Shown piece by piece: positions 31,183 through 41,914 of a DNA stretch of 64,000 nt (positions are counted from its first letter, which is position 1; the number at the start of each line of letters is the position of its first letter). This stretch comes from Myxococcales bacterium (lineage in GTDB: Bacteria; Myxococcota_A; Polyangia; Nannocystales; Nannocystaceae), in NCBI GenBank assembly GCA_020633315.1, contig JACKDV010000009.1, positions 219,501 to 283,500 on the forward strand, read 5' to 3'. The position numbers and the translations under genes are program-made. Below the pieces are notes generated by a model that searched no databases, was not told the DNA's origin, and saw only the letters and a list, made by a program, of their open reading frames with translations.

Positions 31183-32001
31183 ATGATCAAGCGCTCGCTC
31201 CTTCGTCCTCGCTCTCGCTCCTCGCATGCCCGCCCCGGCCATGCGATCGCGGTCGGCCTCGGCGTGGCCCTGTGGGCCCTCCCCGCGGCGGCCCACATCG
31301 AGCTCACCTTGCCCTCGGCCCGCTACACGCCCGACCACCAGAAGAACGAGCCCTGCGGTCATGCCGACAACCCCCCGGGCGAGGATCCCCCGCACGTGTA
31401 CCAGCCGGGCGAGACGATCACCGTGATGTGGGACGAGTTCATCAACCACAACGGTCACTTCCGCATCGCCTTCGATCCCACGGGCACGGACAATTTCACC
31501 AGCCCCACCGGCTTCGACGACTTCTACAATTCGCCCGAGGTGCTGCTCGACGACATCGCTGACGACCAGAACGGCGGGATCCACATGGTGGAGGTGACCC
31601 TGCCCGACGAGCCCTGCAATCCCTGCACGCTGCAGCTCATCCAGGTGATGAACGACGGCACCTGGGGTCCGGGCACCAGCGACCTCTACTTCCAGTGCGC
31701 CGACATCGTGCTCGAGAACGTGGCGGCCGACTCCGGCTCGGAAGGCGGTGACTCCACCGACGGAGGGGCGACCAGCGACGGCGAGACCAGCGGAGGGAGC
31801 ACCAACGGCGGCGAGGGCCCGGGCGAGGACACCAGCTCGCCCAGCGGCGGCTCGGATGGCTCCGGGGAGGGCTCGGACGGCGGCGATGGAGCCGAGGAGG
31901 GCGAGGGCGGCTGTAGCTGCCGTTCGAGCGGTGGCTCGTCCGGCTCGGCCGCGTGGCTGCTGCTGGGCCTGATCGCGCTGCGGCGTCGCTCGGATCGCTG
32001 A
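31183..32001 (+). CDS. Secreted LPMO-like protein (SCE4755-type) with MYXO-CTERM
   Basis: A 272-residue exported protein. The signal peptide ends ...WALPAAA, which would expose H38 as the first residue of the mature chain (HIELTLPSARYTPDHQ). A second conserved histidine pair lies in NHNGHFRI (H89/H92). An N-terminal His plus a downstream His is the copper histidine brace of lytic polysaccharide monooxygenases, and the sequence resembles the SCE4755 LPMO-like family. A Gly/Ser/Thr/Asp linker leads to a C-terminal GCSCRSS-WLLLGLIALRRRSDR, a MYXO-CTERM sorting signal that should retain it at the cell surface. LPMO activity itself is inference. Confidence 0.8.
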   Translation: MIKRSLLRPRSRSSHARPGHAIAVGLGVALWALPAAAHIELTLPSARYTPDHQKNEPCGHADNPPGEDPPHVYQPGETITVMWDEFINHNGHFRIAFDPTGTDNFTSPTGFDDFYNSPEVLLDDIADDQNGGIHMVEVTLPDEPCNPCTLQLIQVMNDGTWGPGTSDLYFQCADIVLENVAADSGSEGGDSTDGGATSDGETSGGSTNGGEGPGEDTSSPSGGSDGSGEGSDGGDGAEEGEGGCSCRSSGGSSGSAAWLLLGLIALRRRSDR

Positions 32002-32052
32002 GCCCGATCCCGGCCTGTAAGCGAGGGCGCCCCGCGAGCGTTCGGGGGCTCG

Positions 32053-32742
32053 ATGGCCGAGCCTTGCGTGTCTCGTCGGATCCGTCGCGGCCTGCTGGGG
32101 TGGGTGGCGGCGGGCCTCGTCCTTGCGGCCGCCCCCGAGGCTCGCGCGGGCAAGCTCGACGAGACCCTCGACGTCTCGGTCCACGGACGCGCCGGCACGA
32201 TCGCGCTCCACGACCTGCGGCTGCGGTCCAGCGCGGGGCAGCCCGAGCTCGTCCGCGACGGTGACTTGCGCCTGGACGGTCGCGGCCGCTCGGCGTCCAC
32301 GGTGATGCGGGCCAACCTCTCGCTCGACGGCGTGCGCTTCGGCGTGGGTGCGGGGTGGACCGGCGCCCGCGGGCTGCGGCTGGAGCACGAGCGGCTGCCC
32401 CACGGCACGGGCCTCGTCGACGGGCGGGTGTGGGGGCTGCCCCTCGAGGCCTTCGTGGGCTACGCCTTCCGCAAGGCCGACCAGATCCGTCCCTACCTCG
32501 AGGCCCGCGCCACGCTCACCGTGGTGATGGCCCGGGCCCAGCTCCACCACCCGGAGCTCGGCGGCCTGGGTCGCGTTCGCATGCACGCCCCCGTGGTGGA
32601 GGTGGTGGGGCGCGCGGGGGTGCTGGTGCCCCTGGGCGAGGTCTTCTTCGTCGACGCCAGCGTGGGGCGCACGATGGTGGGGCCCGGTGCGTGGGTGGCC
32701 AGCCTGGGCCTGGGGATCCCGATCCCCACCGCCAACCTGTAG
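32053..32742 (+). CDS. Exported beta-barrel-like protein
   Basis: A 229-residue protein with a signal sequence (LLGWVAAGLVLAAAPEARA, cleavage about 33) and strand-like blocks of alternating residues (VRFGVGAGWTGARGLRLE, GLPLEAFVGYAFRKADQIRP, ARATLTVVMARAQLHH, VEVVGRAGVLVPLGEVFFVD). It ends WVASLGLGIPIPTANL. It is likely a small outer-membrane protein of unknown role. ATG 32053 is 51 bp after the LPMO-like gene; its stop is ten bases from the convergent cupin gene's stop. Confidence 0.65.
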   Translation: MAEPCVSRRIRRGLLGWVAAGLVLAAAPEARAGKLDETLDVSVHGRAGTIALHDLRLRSSAGQPELVRDGDLRLDGRGRSASTVMRANLSLDGVRFGVGAGWTGARGLRLEHERLPHGTGLVDGRVWGLPLEAFVGYAFRKADQIRPYLEARATLTVVMARAQLHHPELGGLGRVRMHAPVVEVVGRAGVLVPLGEVFFVDASVGRTMVGPGAWVASLGLGIPIPTANL

Positions 32743-32751
32743 CCCCGTGCC

Positions 32752-33849
32752 TCAGCCGAGGTAGCGCAGGAACCGGGTGCGGTAGCTCGTCCGCAGGTCC
32801 TGGAAGTAGGAATCCGTGGCGGCGTAGGAATCGATGATCGGGTTGAAGGGCTCGCCCAGGCCCAGGCGGCTGCGCACGCGGCCGCCGAGGATCGACAGGC
32901 GCTTGCGCAGCGCCCGGGCGACGGTGGGCAGATCGGGCAGGTCCGGCAGGTCGGCGCCGCCGCTGCGCCGCCGCGAGGCGCCGTAGGTGACGGTGTCGAG
33001 CAGGCTGCCGAACGAGGCCAGCATGGGGTGGTCGATCTGGCCGCCGAAGTAGCGGAAGGCCAGCCACGCCATCACGTCGGCCCGGTCGCCCCGCAGCGAG
33101 AGCGAGAGGTTGAAGCCGTCGATCCGCACCGCATGCCACGAGTAGGGGGTGTTGATCAGCATGTCACCGGCCCGCAGCACGGCGTGGGCGGAGCGCTCGA
33201 GGAGGGAGCGCTCGTGCTCGTCCCCGCGATCGACCAGCGTGCTGCGGCCCTCGCCCTCGCCCTGCTGCGCCACCAGGTAGGTGAAGTTGCTGATGGCCAC
33301 GGGGTGGAAGCCGGCTGGGAGCTGCTCGATGGAGTACCAGTCCTTGCTCCCGTGGAGCTGGAACAGCAGGTTGGCATCGATCGCGTTGTGCCAGCTGGTG
33401 GTGATCTGGGGCACGCGGGCCGAGCCGAAGATCACGTGCCCCGGGTTCTGGTCGTCGGCGTAGACCTCGGCGGGCAGGATCGTCCGCTTCAGCCGGCGGA
33501 TCGCGCCCACGGTGGTCTCGTCGATGTTGGGCGTGCCCGTGCCGAAGCTGCCGTAGACGTCCTGGCCCTCGAGCATGCTCGACCAGATCCGCGACCACGG
33601 GTACTCGCCGTTGAAGTCGCGGAATTCTCCCACCCGGCCGATGTCCGCCCGCAGCACCCGCTGCGGCGGCAGGAAGCGCGAGGGCTCGATCGCCGGCGGG
33701 ACGAAGGCGTTGCGCACGATGGTGGGCAGCGAGAAGCCCTCGGACCACTCGACCAGCCGGGGCTCGGTGATGGGCACGGGGGCGGCGAGCTCGACCACGC
33801 GCAGCCGAGCATGGGGATCTTCGCCGACGACTTCCTCGCTCGTGACCAC
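32752..33849 (-). CDS. Cupin-8/JmjC-like 2-oxoglutarate Fe(II) oxygenase
   Basis: A 365-residue protein beginning at GTG 33849. The core has SWHNAIDANLLFQLHGSKDW, matching the H-x-D/E iron motif region of the cupin-8/JmjC family in which a helix follows the first His, and a later TPYSWHAVRI supplying the distal His (about residue 237), with GDMLINTP as the typical strand before it. Such enzymes hydroxylate proteins or small molecules using 2-oxoglutarate. The spacing of the first motif (H-x3-D) is a variation on the usual H-x-D, so activity needs care. No neighbour suggests a substrate. Confidence 0.7.
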   Translation of the reverse strand: MVTSEEVVGEDPHARLRVVELAAPVPITEPRLVEWSEGFSLPTIVRNAFVPPAIEPSRFLPPQRVLRADIGRVGEFRDFNGEYPWSRIWSSMLEGQDVYGSFGTGTPNIDETTVGAIRRLKRTILPAEVYADDQNPGHVIFGSARVPQITTSWHNAIDANLLFQLHGSKDWYSIEQLPAGFHPVAISNFTYLVAQQGEGEGRSTLVDRGDEHERSLLERSAHAVLRAGDMLINTPYSWHAVRIDGFNLSLSLRGDRADVMAWLAFRYFGGQIDHPMLASFGSLLDTVTYGASRRRSGGADLPDLPDLPTVARALRKRLSILGGRVRSRLGLGEPFNPIIDSYAATDSYFQDLRTSYRTRFLRYLG

Positions 33850-34059
33850 GGTGCTCCTGCGGACCCACCGGGTCGGGCTCGAGCGCCGCGAGACCACGGG
33901 ACCTCGGAGGGGATGATACTCCCTGCCGCGGCGCGAGAACGAGCCACGGCGGAGACACCAGGGAAGGTGCTCCGCCGTGGAGAGGATCGGGGCTCGGGGG
34001 CGAGGAAGACGAGGCGGTCGCCTCTGCGCGAGCAAGACGAGCCGACCGCCCGGGCTCGG

Positions 34060-36513
<2,454 letters not shown>

Positions 36514-36896
36514 CGCTTTCGTGGTCCCCGAGCCTGGTCTGCCCGCGACCGGGGGGAGACGGTCGCGGGGTACGAGCTCAAGGTAGGCAGCGGTGGGGCC
36601 GGGACTCTTAAAGGTCGGCTTAAACCACGAGGGGCCGCCGGATGGCGTCCCAGGGGCCTGCGGCGGCGGATCGGGGCGGTCGGGATGAAAGCGCGCGGGG
36701 CCGTGATAGGGGGGGCCCGCCGTGGACTCGAGCCCCACGCAAGTCCCGCAGTCGCAGCCCGGGTGGCCCGCGCACTGGCAGCTCGGGCTGAGCCTGGCGC
36801 CCGCGGTGGGGGCGATCGTGCTCGGGGTGATCGCGGGCCTGGCCCCCGCGGCCGAGCACGGGGGGTGCACGCCTGGTGGGTGACGGTGCCCCCGGG
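36514..36896. other. Intergenic region upstream of the YVTN-cytochrome gene
   Basis: 383 bp with open frames on both strands but no domain-like protein. It holds a strong inverted repeat (36542-36569), listed separately, and an AT-richer patch CTTAAAGGTCGGCTTAAAC (36606-36624) that would lie 90-110 bp upstream of the start and could be part of the promoter. Confidence 0.5.
36542..36569. repeat. Nine-base inverted repeat in the leader or promoter
   Basis: CCCGCGACC (36542-36550), a ten-base loop GGGGGGAGAC and GGTCGCGGG (36561-36569). It is perfect and lies 29-56 bp before the YVTN-cytochrome start on the minus strand. An operator or mRNA hairpin are both possible. Confidence 0.6.
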
Positions 36897-38222
36897 CTAG
36901 GACCCTCCGACGATCGCATCCGTGCCGCGGATGGGGATCACCTCGTCGCGATCCTCGGGCGTCGAGCCTACCCTTACCGGGGCGGGGTCGTCCGCGCCCA
37001 CGTCCACCACGTTGTGCTCGACGGTGATCCGCCGCTGGGCCAGGGCCGCCGCGGGCTCGAGCTCCCCCCGCAGGGGCCGGCCCACGCCGATCTGGAAGCC
37101 GCGGTTGTCGACCAGCACGTTGTCGCGGATCACCACGTCCTCCAGGTTGCCCGAGTAGAGGTAGATGCCGCCGGTGATCCAGTAGTAGCGCTCGCCCTCC
37201 TCGGGCGGGCCGTGGCCGTTGTGGCGGATCTCGTTGTGCTCGATGGCGATGCGGCGGCGCGGCCCGTCGCCCCAGCGCGAGAAGTACAGCCCGGTGCCGA
37301 GGTTGTCGTGGATCCGGTTGTGGTGCACCTGCACGTCCTCCACCGCCGGTCCGTTCTCCACCGAGAGCACGACGCCCGCGCCCTCGCAGTCGTGCACCTC
37401 GTTGTGGGCCAGCTCCACGTGGCGCAGGGGGGCGAACCACCCATCCACGTACAGGCCCTGCCGCGCCATGTGGTGCACGTGGTTGCCGTGCACCGAGCCG
37501 TGGCGGCTGGCCTCCTTGACGTCGATGCCCTCCTTGCCGCCGTCGTGCACGTGGTTGTGGGCGACCTCGAAATGCTCGGTGCTGGCGACGGTGATCGCCT
37601 CGTGGGGCGGCACGGCGCGCGCGGGGAACCAGCTCGGCCCGGCCTCGCGGAGGTTGGCCCCCACCACGGTGTTGCCCTCGATCCGCACGTGCCTCGAGCC
37701 CCACACCGCGATGCCCGAGCCGAAGGTGGACTCGGTGGCGTTGCCCCGCAGCTCCACGTGCTCGGCCCGGCGCAGGGTGAAGCCGGCCATCCGCGAGTCG
37801 CGGACGGTGATGCCCTGGATCCGCAGGTAGGCCACGTCCTCGAGCTGGATCGCGCCCTGGTCGTGGGGGAAGGGCGGGCCCCCGCGGGGCGGCGGCACCT
37901 CGATCGACGAGGCGTCGAGCACCACCGACTCGCCGGGGTACGCGGCGTAGACGATCCATGCGCCCTCGGTGCCGGAGCGGCGCGGGCGGATCGCGGTGCG
38001 CAGCGAGTAGGTGCCGCCGCGGATCAGCACGCGGTCACCCGGGCCCGCGCGGCGGGCAGCATGCTCCAGGGTGGCCCAGGGGCGCTCGGCCGTGCCGGGA
38101 CCGCGGTCGTCTCCCCCGGGCGCGACCACGTGGGTGCTGGGCTCGGCCACGCTCGGCGCGGCGGCGGGGCAGCCCGCGAGCACCAGCCCGCCCCACAGCA
38201 GCGCCCGCGCGTCCCGGAGCAT
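36897..38222 (-). CDS. Lipoprotein with right-handed parallel beta-helix
   Basis: A 441-residue lipoprotein: signal ending WGGLVLAGC, short Pro/Ala linker, then a right-handed parallel beta-helix with NosD/PbH1-type coils (VELRGNATESTFGSGIAVWG, HVRIEGNTVVGANLREAG, FEVAHNHVHDGGKEGIDVKE, VELAHNEVHDCEGAGVVLS, IAIEHNEIRHNGHG). Such proteins bind or cleave polysaccharides, but I see no lyase active-site pattern. ATG 38222 places the lipobox about 15 residues in; the longer upstream reading frame is Arg-rich. It is tail-to-head with the YVTN-cytochrome gene, 380 bp apart. Confidence 0.8.
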   Translation of the reverse strand: MLRDARALLWGGLVLAGCPAAAPSVAEPSTHVVAPGGDDRGPGTAERPWATLEHAARRAGPGDRVLIRGGTYSLRTAIRPRRSGTEGAWIVYAAYPGESVVLDASSIEVPPPRGGPPFPHDQGAIQLEDVAYLRIQGITVRDSRMAGFTLRRAEHVELRGNATESTFGSGIAVWGSRHVRIEGNTVVGANLREAGPSWFPARAVPPHEAITVASTEHFEVAHNHVHDGGKEGIDVKEASRHGSVHGNHVHHMARQGLYVDGWFAPLRHVELAHNEVHDCEGAGVVLSVENGPAVEDVQVHHNRIHDNLGTGLYFSRWGDGPRRRIAIEHNEIRHNGHGPPEEGERYYWITGGIYLYSGNLEDVVIRDNVLVDNRGFQIGVGRPLRGELEPAAALAQRRITVEHNVVDVGADDPAPVRVGSTPEDRDEVIPIRGTDAIVGGS

Positions 38223-38324
38223 CCGCGGATGGTAGCGCAGCCGTGGGCTCCGGCGTCGCGCTCGTGGTCGCGGGCTCGCTCGCTCCCGCGCGGCGTGGAT
38301 CAAGGAGGGCAGGCGCGCCCGCTC

Positions 38325-38957
38325 TCAGCACTCGCCGCGCTTGGCGTAGCGTTGGCCGGGGCAGCTCCCCGAGCCGGTGAAGGTCTGGCCGTCGCAGCCG
38401 CAGTAGCTGGCGACGTCCTGCGTGCACATGCGGGTCTTGGATGCGCAGGTGCCCGGCTGGTCGTCGGTGCAGCCCTTGCCCTCGCACACGCCACCCTTGC
38501 ACTCGTTGGCGCGCAGGCAGGGCTGGCCGTCGTCCTTGCTGGGCGCGGGGCTCGGGCTCGCGCCCTCGCAGGGAGCCTTGGCGGCGTAGCGACGACCGGG
38601 GCAGCTCCCCGAGGCGCGGAAGGTCTGGCCGTCGCAGCCGCAGTAGGCCTGCGAGTCGCGGGTGCACATGCGCTCGCTCGGGGCACAGGTGCCGGGCTGG
38701 TCGTCGGTGCAGCCCAGCCCCTCGCACACGCGGCCGTCGCCGCAGTCGGCATCGCTCAGGCAGCCACCGGCCGGTGGGCTGCCGTCATCGCCTCCGCCCT
38801 CGTTCGCGCCCACCGGGCCGCCCGGATCGAGCGCGCCCCCGGGCACGCTGGGCCCGTCGTCCGCGGGCGGCCCGTCGGTTCCGCCGTCTTGGGGACGAGG
38901 GCAGGCCACGATGGCGGTGACGGCGAGCAGGACGGCGATGGGGGCGAGGCGGGGCAT
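38325..38957 (-). CDS. Lipoprotein with two Kazal-like cysteine-rich repeats
   Basis: A 210-residue lipoprotein: lipobox AIVAC (C19), Gly/Pro/Asp linker to residue 62, then two copies of one 65-residue cysteine-rich module, offset by exactly 80 residues: GCTDDQPGTCA at 82 and 162, CGCDGQTF at 106 and 186. CGCDGQTF-x4-SC is like the core of Kazal-type inhibitor domains (VCGxDGxTYxxxC), but the spacing differs. A Ser/Pro linker joins the modules. A surface protease inhibitor or binding protein is inference. Confidence 0.75.
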   Translation of the reverse strand: MPRLAPIAVLLAVTAIVACPRPQDGGTDGPPADDGPSVPGGALDPGGPVGANEGGGDDGSPPAGGCLSDADCGDGRVCEGLGCTDDQPGTCAPSERMCTRDSQAYCGCDGQTFRASGSCPGRRYAAKAPCEGASPSPAPSKDDGQPCLRANECKGGVCEGKGCTDDQPGTCASKTRMCTQDVASYCGCDGQTFTGSGSCPGQRYAKRGEC

Positions 38958-38982
38958 AGGGCGGGCCCTTGGGGGGAGGGGC

Positions 38983-40374
38983 TCAGGCGTCGGAGAGGAT
39001 CACGCTCACGCCACCCGAGCCGAGGTTGGCGGTGACCAGATCGAGCAGGCCGTCGCCGTTGAGGTCGGCGGCCGCGATGTCGTCGGGATTCATGCCCACG
39101 CTGATCTCGGGGCCGGCCGTCAGCGTGGCGCCGCCGCCCAGCAGCAGGCGCACCACTCCGTCGGAGCAGGCCGCGGCCACGTCGGTGTCGCCGTCGAGAT
39201 CGAGGTCGGCCGCGACCAGGGCCTGCGGGCCCCCGGCCACCCCGAAGGGGAGCTGACCGCCGAAGTCGCCCAGGCCGTTGCCCAGGCGCACGGTCACGTT
39301 GCCGCCGGGGTTGGTCACGATCGCATCGGCCAGGCCGTCGCCGTTGACGTCGCCCGCGGCCACGTCGGAGGGGCTGGCTCCCGCCGACGAGCTGGTGGCC
39401 CCGCCGAGCTGACCGAAGCCGTTGCCCAGCAGCACGCTCACCGTGCCCCCGGTGGCGTCGGAGGTGACCACGTCGGGGATCCCGTTGCCGGAGAAGTCCA
39501 CGGTGTGGATCCCCGAGGGGCCGGCCCCGGTGCCGAAGGTAGTGGTGGGCAGGAACCCGCCCATGTCCAGGCGCAGCACGTGCACCAGCGACATGGTGCT
39601 CTCGGTGACGAGCACGTCGGGGTCGCCGTCGTTCTCGAGGTCGGCCACGGCGAGGTCGGTGAAGGTCAGCGGCGCCACGCCCAGGACGGTGGACAGGGCG
39701 GCCCCGAAGTCGCCCGTGCCCGTGCCCGGCAGCACCGTCACGTCGAGCGAGCTCAGGTTCACGGTCACCACGTCGAGGTTGCCGTCGCCGGTGAAATCGC
39801 CGGTGCCGATCGCGACCGGCCCCGTGCCCGCGCCGAAGGGGGTCTGCACGCCGAAGTCACCGGTGCCGTCGCCCAGGCGGATGCTGACCGTGTTGGCGTC
39901 GCGGTTGGCCGCGACCAGGTCGAGCGCCGGGTCGGCGTCGAAGTTGGCCAGCGCCACCGCGATCGTGCCCGCCCCCATGGCGAAGGGCGTGGCGGTGCCC
40001 AGGCACAGATCGCCGGGCTCGGCCATCCCGTTGCCGCACTCCTGCTCCACGCCCGCGGTGGTGGTGTCCTCGCCCTCGGTGGTCGAGCCGCCCGGATCCT
40101 GGCAGGTGCCGCCCTCGCAGCTCAGGCCGCCCGAGCAGCTCCCGTCGGGCAGGCAGGCGCAGGCCAGCTCGCCCGGGACACAGCCGGTGGTGTCCGTGAC
40201 GGCGCCCTCGGTGGTCGAGGCTCCGTCCCCGGTGGCGGGGGGCTCGGTGTCGTTGCCGGTCTCGCTCGCCGAGGTGAAGGTCACCGCATTGGTGTCGTCC
40301 TCGCCTCCGCCGGGGCAGCCCGCGAGCAACACGGCCGCGCTCGCAAGGCTCGCACGCAGGTAGGTCAAGCGCAT
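38983..40374 (-). CDS. FG-GAP/VCBS repeat lipoprotein
   Basis: A 463-residue lipoprotein: lipobox VLLAGC (C20), a Thr/Glu/Gly linker, a short Cys-rich region with an EGF-like spacing (CVPGELACACLPDGSCSGGLSC), then about seven FG-GAP/VCBS propeller blades from residue 125 on, each with a calcium-binding loop such as DFTGDGNLDVVTVN, DVNGDGLADAIVTN, DLDLDGDTDVAAAC and DLNGDGLLDLVTAN. Adhesion or carbohydrate binding is usual for such propellers. Same strand and 25 bp upstream of the Kazal-like lipoprotein, so they may share a transcript. Confidence 0.85.
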   Translation of the reverse strand: MRLTYLRASLASAAVLLAGCPGGGEDDTNAVTFTSASETGNDTEPPATGDGASTTEGAVTDTTGCVPGELACACLPDGSCSGGLSCEGGTCQDPGGSTTEGEDTTTAGVEQECGNGMAEPGDLCLGTATPFAMGAGTIAVALANFDADPALDLVAANRDANTVSIRLGDGTGDFGVQTPFGAGTGPVAIGTGDFTGDGNLDVVTVNLSSLDVTVLPGTGTGDFGAALSTVLGVAPLTFTDLAVADLENDGDPDVLVTESTMSLVHVLRLDMGGFLPTTTFGTGAGPSGIHTVDFSGNGIPDVVTSDATGGTVSVLLGNGFGQLGGATSSSAGASPSDVAAGDVNGDGLADAIVTNPGGNVTVRLGNGLGDFGGQLPFGVAGGPQALVAADLDLDGDTDVAAACSDGVVRLLLGGGATLTAGPEISVGMNPDDIAAADLNGDGLLDLVTANLGSGGVSVILSDA

Positions 40375-40561
40375 GGGCGATACGTTAGGCCACCGCTCGG
40401 TCGGGGGAAAGACGAGGGCGAGCCCGTCAGGTCACGCGCGTCCACGAGCTCGCGGGATCGAGCCGCGGTTGCCTCTCGTGCCTCGTCGGGCTAGCGTCGT
40501 TCGTCTCGTTGCGGTCCCAACGCGCGTGTCGCGTCGGCCCCGCAGCGTCACCGACCCCGCC

Positions 40562-41413
40562 ATGTGCAGGATCTTCGGGTTTCGCTCCGTCATCCAGAGC
40601 CAGGTGCACCGCAGCCTGGTCAGCGCCGACAATGCGCTCGTCCAGCAGAGCGATCGCCACCCCGACGGCTGGGGCGTGGCCTACTACAACGCGGGGGCGC
40701 CCCACGTGATCAAGAGCGTGGCCACCGCGATGGACGACCACCTCTTCCAGCGCGTGTCCGGCATCGTGGCCTCCGAGACCGTGCTGGCCCACCTGCGCAA
40801 GGCCACGCAGGGCAGCCTGAGCATCATCAACACCCACCCCTTCCAGTACGGGCACTGGGTGTTCGTGCACAACGGCAACCTGGCCAACTTCGCCGCGATC
40901 CGCAGCGAGCTCGTGGCTCGCGTGCCGCCGGTGCTGCGCCGCTTCATCCTCGGCGACAGCGACTCCGAGGTGCTGTTCTACCTGCTGCTGGGGCACATGG
41001 CCCAGCGTCACGAGCTGCACCGGGTGGGCTATCCGCTGGCCGACGTGGTCGCCTCGGTGCGCGAGACCGTGGCCGAGGTGATCGGCCTGACCGGCGAGCC
41101 CTGCCTCGACGACGCGGGGCCGCCCGATCGCACCTACCTCACCTTCGTGCTCACCAACGGCCGCACCATGGTGGCGCACCAGGGCGGCAAGCAGCTCTAC
41201 TACACCACCCACAAGCGCCGCTGCCCCGACCGCGGGCACTGCCCCAGCTTCGGCCCCGAGTGCGAGAAGGCCAGCGAGCGCGGCGGCTTCGTCAAGCACC
41301 TGGTGGTGGCCAGCGAGCCCCTGCAGGGCGACAACGTGTGGAACCCCCTTCGGCCCTACGAGGTGGTGGGGGTGGACTGGTCGATGAAGCTCGAGCTGAG
41401 CTCGGCCGCCTGA
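40562..41413 (+). CDS. Class II glutamine amidotransferase (YafJ/DUF4261-like)
   Basis: A 283-residue stand-alone N-terminal-nucleophile amidotransferase. Met is followed by the nucleophile Cys2 (MCRIFGFRS), and DGWGVAYYN, HLRKATQG and NTHPFQYGHWVFVHNGNLAN are the class II glutaminase signatures for substrate and oxyanion binding. No synthase domain is attached. E. coli YafJ-type homologues have no firm function; deamidation of a peptide or small molecule is inference. A KRRCPDRGHCPSFGPECEKA insert with three cysteines (C-x6-C-x7-C) near residue 222 is unusual. Confidence 0.85.
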   Translation: MCRIFGFRSVIQSQVHRSLVSADNALVQQSDRHPDGWGVAYYNAGAPHVIKSVATAMDDHLFQRVSGIVASETVLAHLRKATQGSLSIINTHPFQYGHWVFVHNGNLANFAAIRSELVARVPPVLRRFILGDSDSEVLFYLLLGHMAQRHELHRVGYPLADVVASVRETVAEVIGLTGEPCLDDAGPPDRTYLTFVLTNGRTMVAHQGGKQLYYTTHKRRCPDRGHCPSFGPECEKASERGGFVKHLVVASEPLQGDNVWNPLRPYEVVGVDWSMKLELSSAA

Positions 41414-41477
41414 GCCTGGCCTGGGCTCGTGGGCTCGGCTCCATGCTCGCGCGGCGCTGCCGTGCCATGATGCCCGC

Positions 41478-41846
41478 GTGACCCAGCTCCATGCGCTCGG
41501 CCTCACCCTCGCCATCGAGGGAGCCGTGGGCGCGCTGCTGCTGTGGCTATGGTGGGGCCGCCGCGGGGCCAGCCTGGCGGTGGCGATCGTGGTGGTGCTC
41601 GCGTGCAGCCTGCTCACCCACCCGCTGGCGTGGCAGGCCAACCGCGTGTGGCTGCACGGCCTGCGCTTCCCCGTGCGCGCGGCCATCATCGAGGGCGCGG
41701 TGGTGCTCCTCGAGGCGGCGATCCTCCGCTACGGCCTGGCCCGGCGAGCGGGCGACGAGGCCCCGCCCTCGTGGTGGCGCTGCCTGGGGCTCAGCCTCGC
41801 CGCCAACGCGGCCTCGTTCGGCTACGGCCTGTGGAGGCTGGGGTGA
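41478..41846 (+). CDS. Small four-TM membrane protein
   Basis: A 122-residue hydrophobic protein with four predicted TM helices (LGLTLAIEGAVGALLLWLWW, LAVAIVVVLACSLLTHPLAW, RAAIIEGAVVLLEAAILRYG, CLGLSLAANAASFGYGLWR). GTG 41478 is the only reasonable start. It carries some His/Trp/Asn residues in helix 2 and 3 but no known motif. 64 bp after the amidotransferase gene. Function unknown. Confidence 0.6.
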   Translation: MTQLHALGLTLAIEGAVGALLLWLWWGRRGASLAVAIVVVLACSLLTHPLAWQANRVWLHGLRFPVRAAIIEGAVVLLEAAILRYGLARRAGDEAPPSWWRCLGLSLAANAASFGYGLWRLG

Positions 41847-41914
41847 GCCGCGGGCCCCGGGGGCACGGGCGACCGGCCCCAGCTCCGTGATGCCGAGGCG
41901 CGGCGATCGGGGCA

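Noticed and set aside
33850..34059. Longer start for the cupin/JmjC-like gene
   Set aside because: The upstream in-frame extension is Arg/Pro-rich and without a ribosome site; GTG 33849 fits better.
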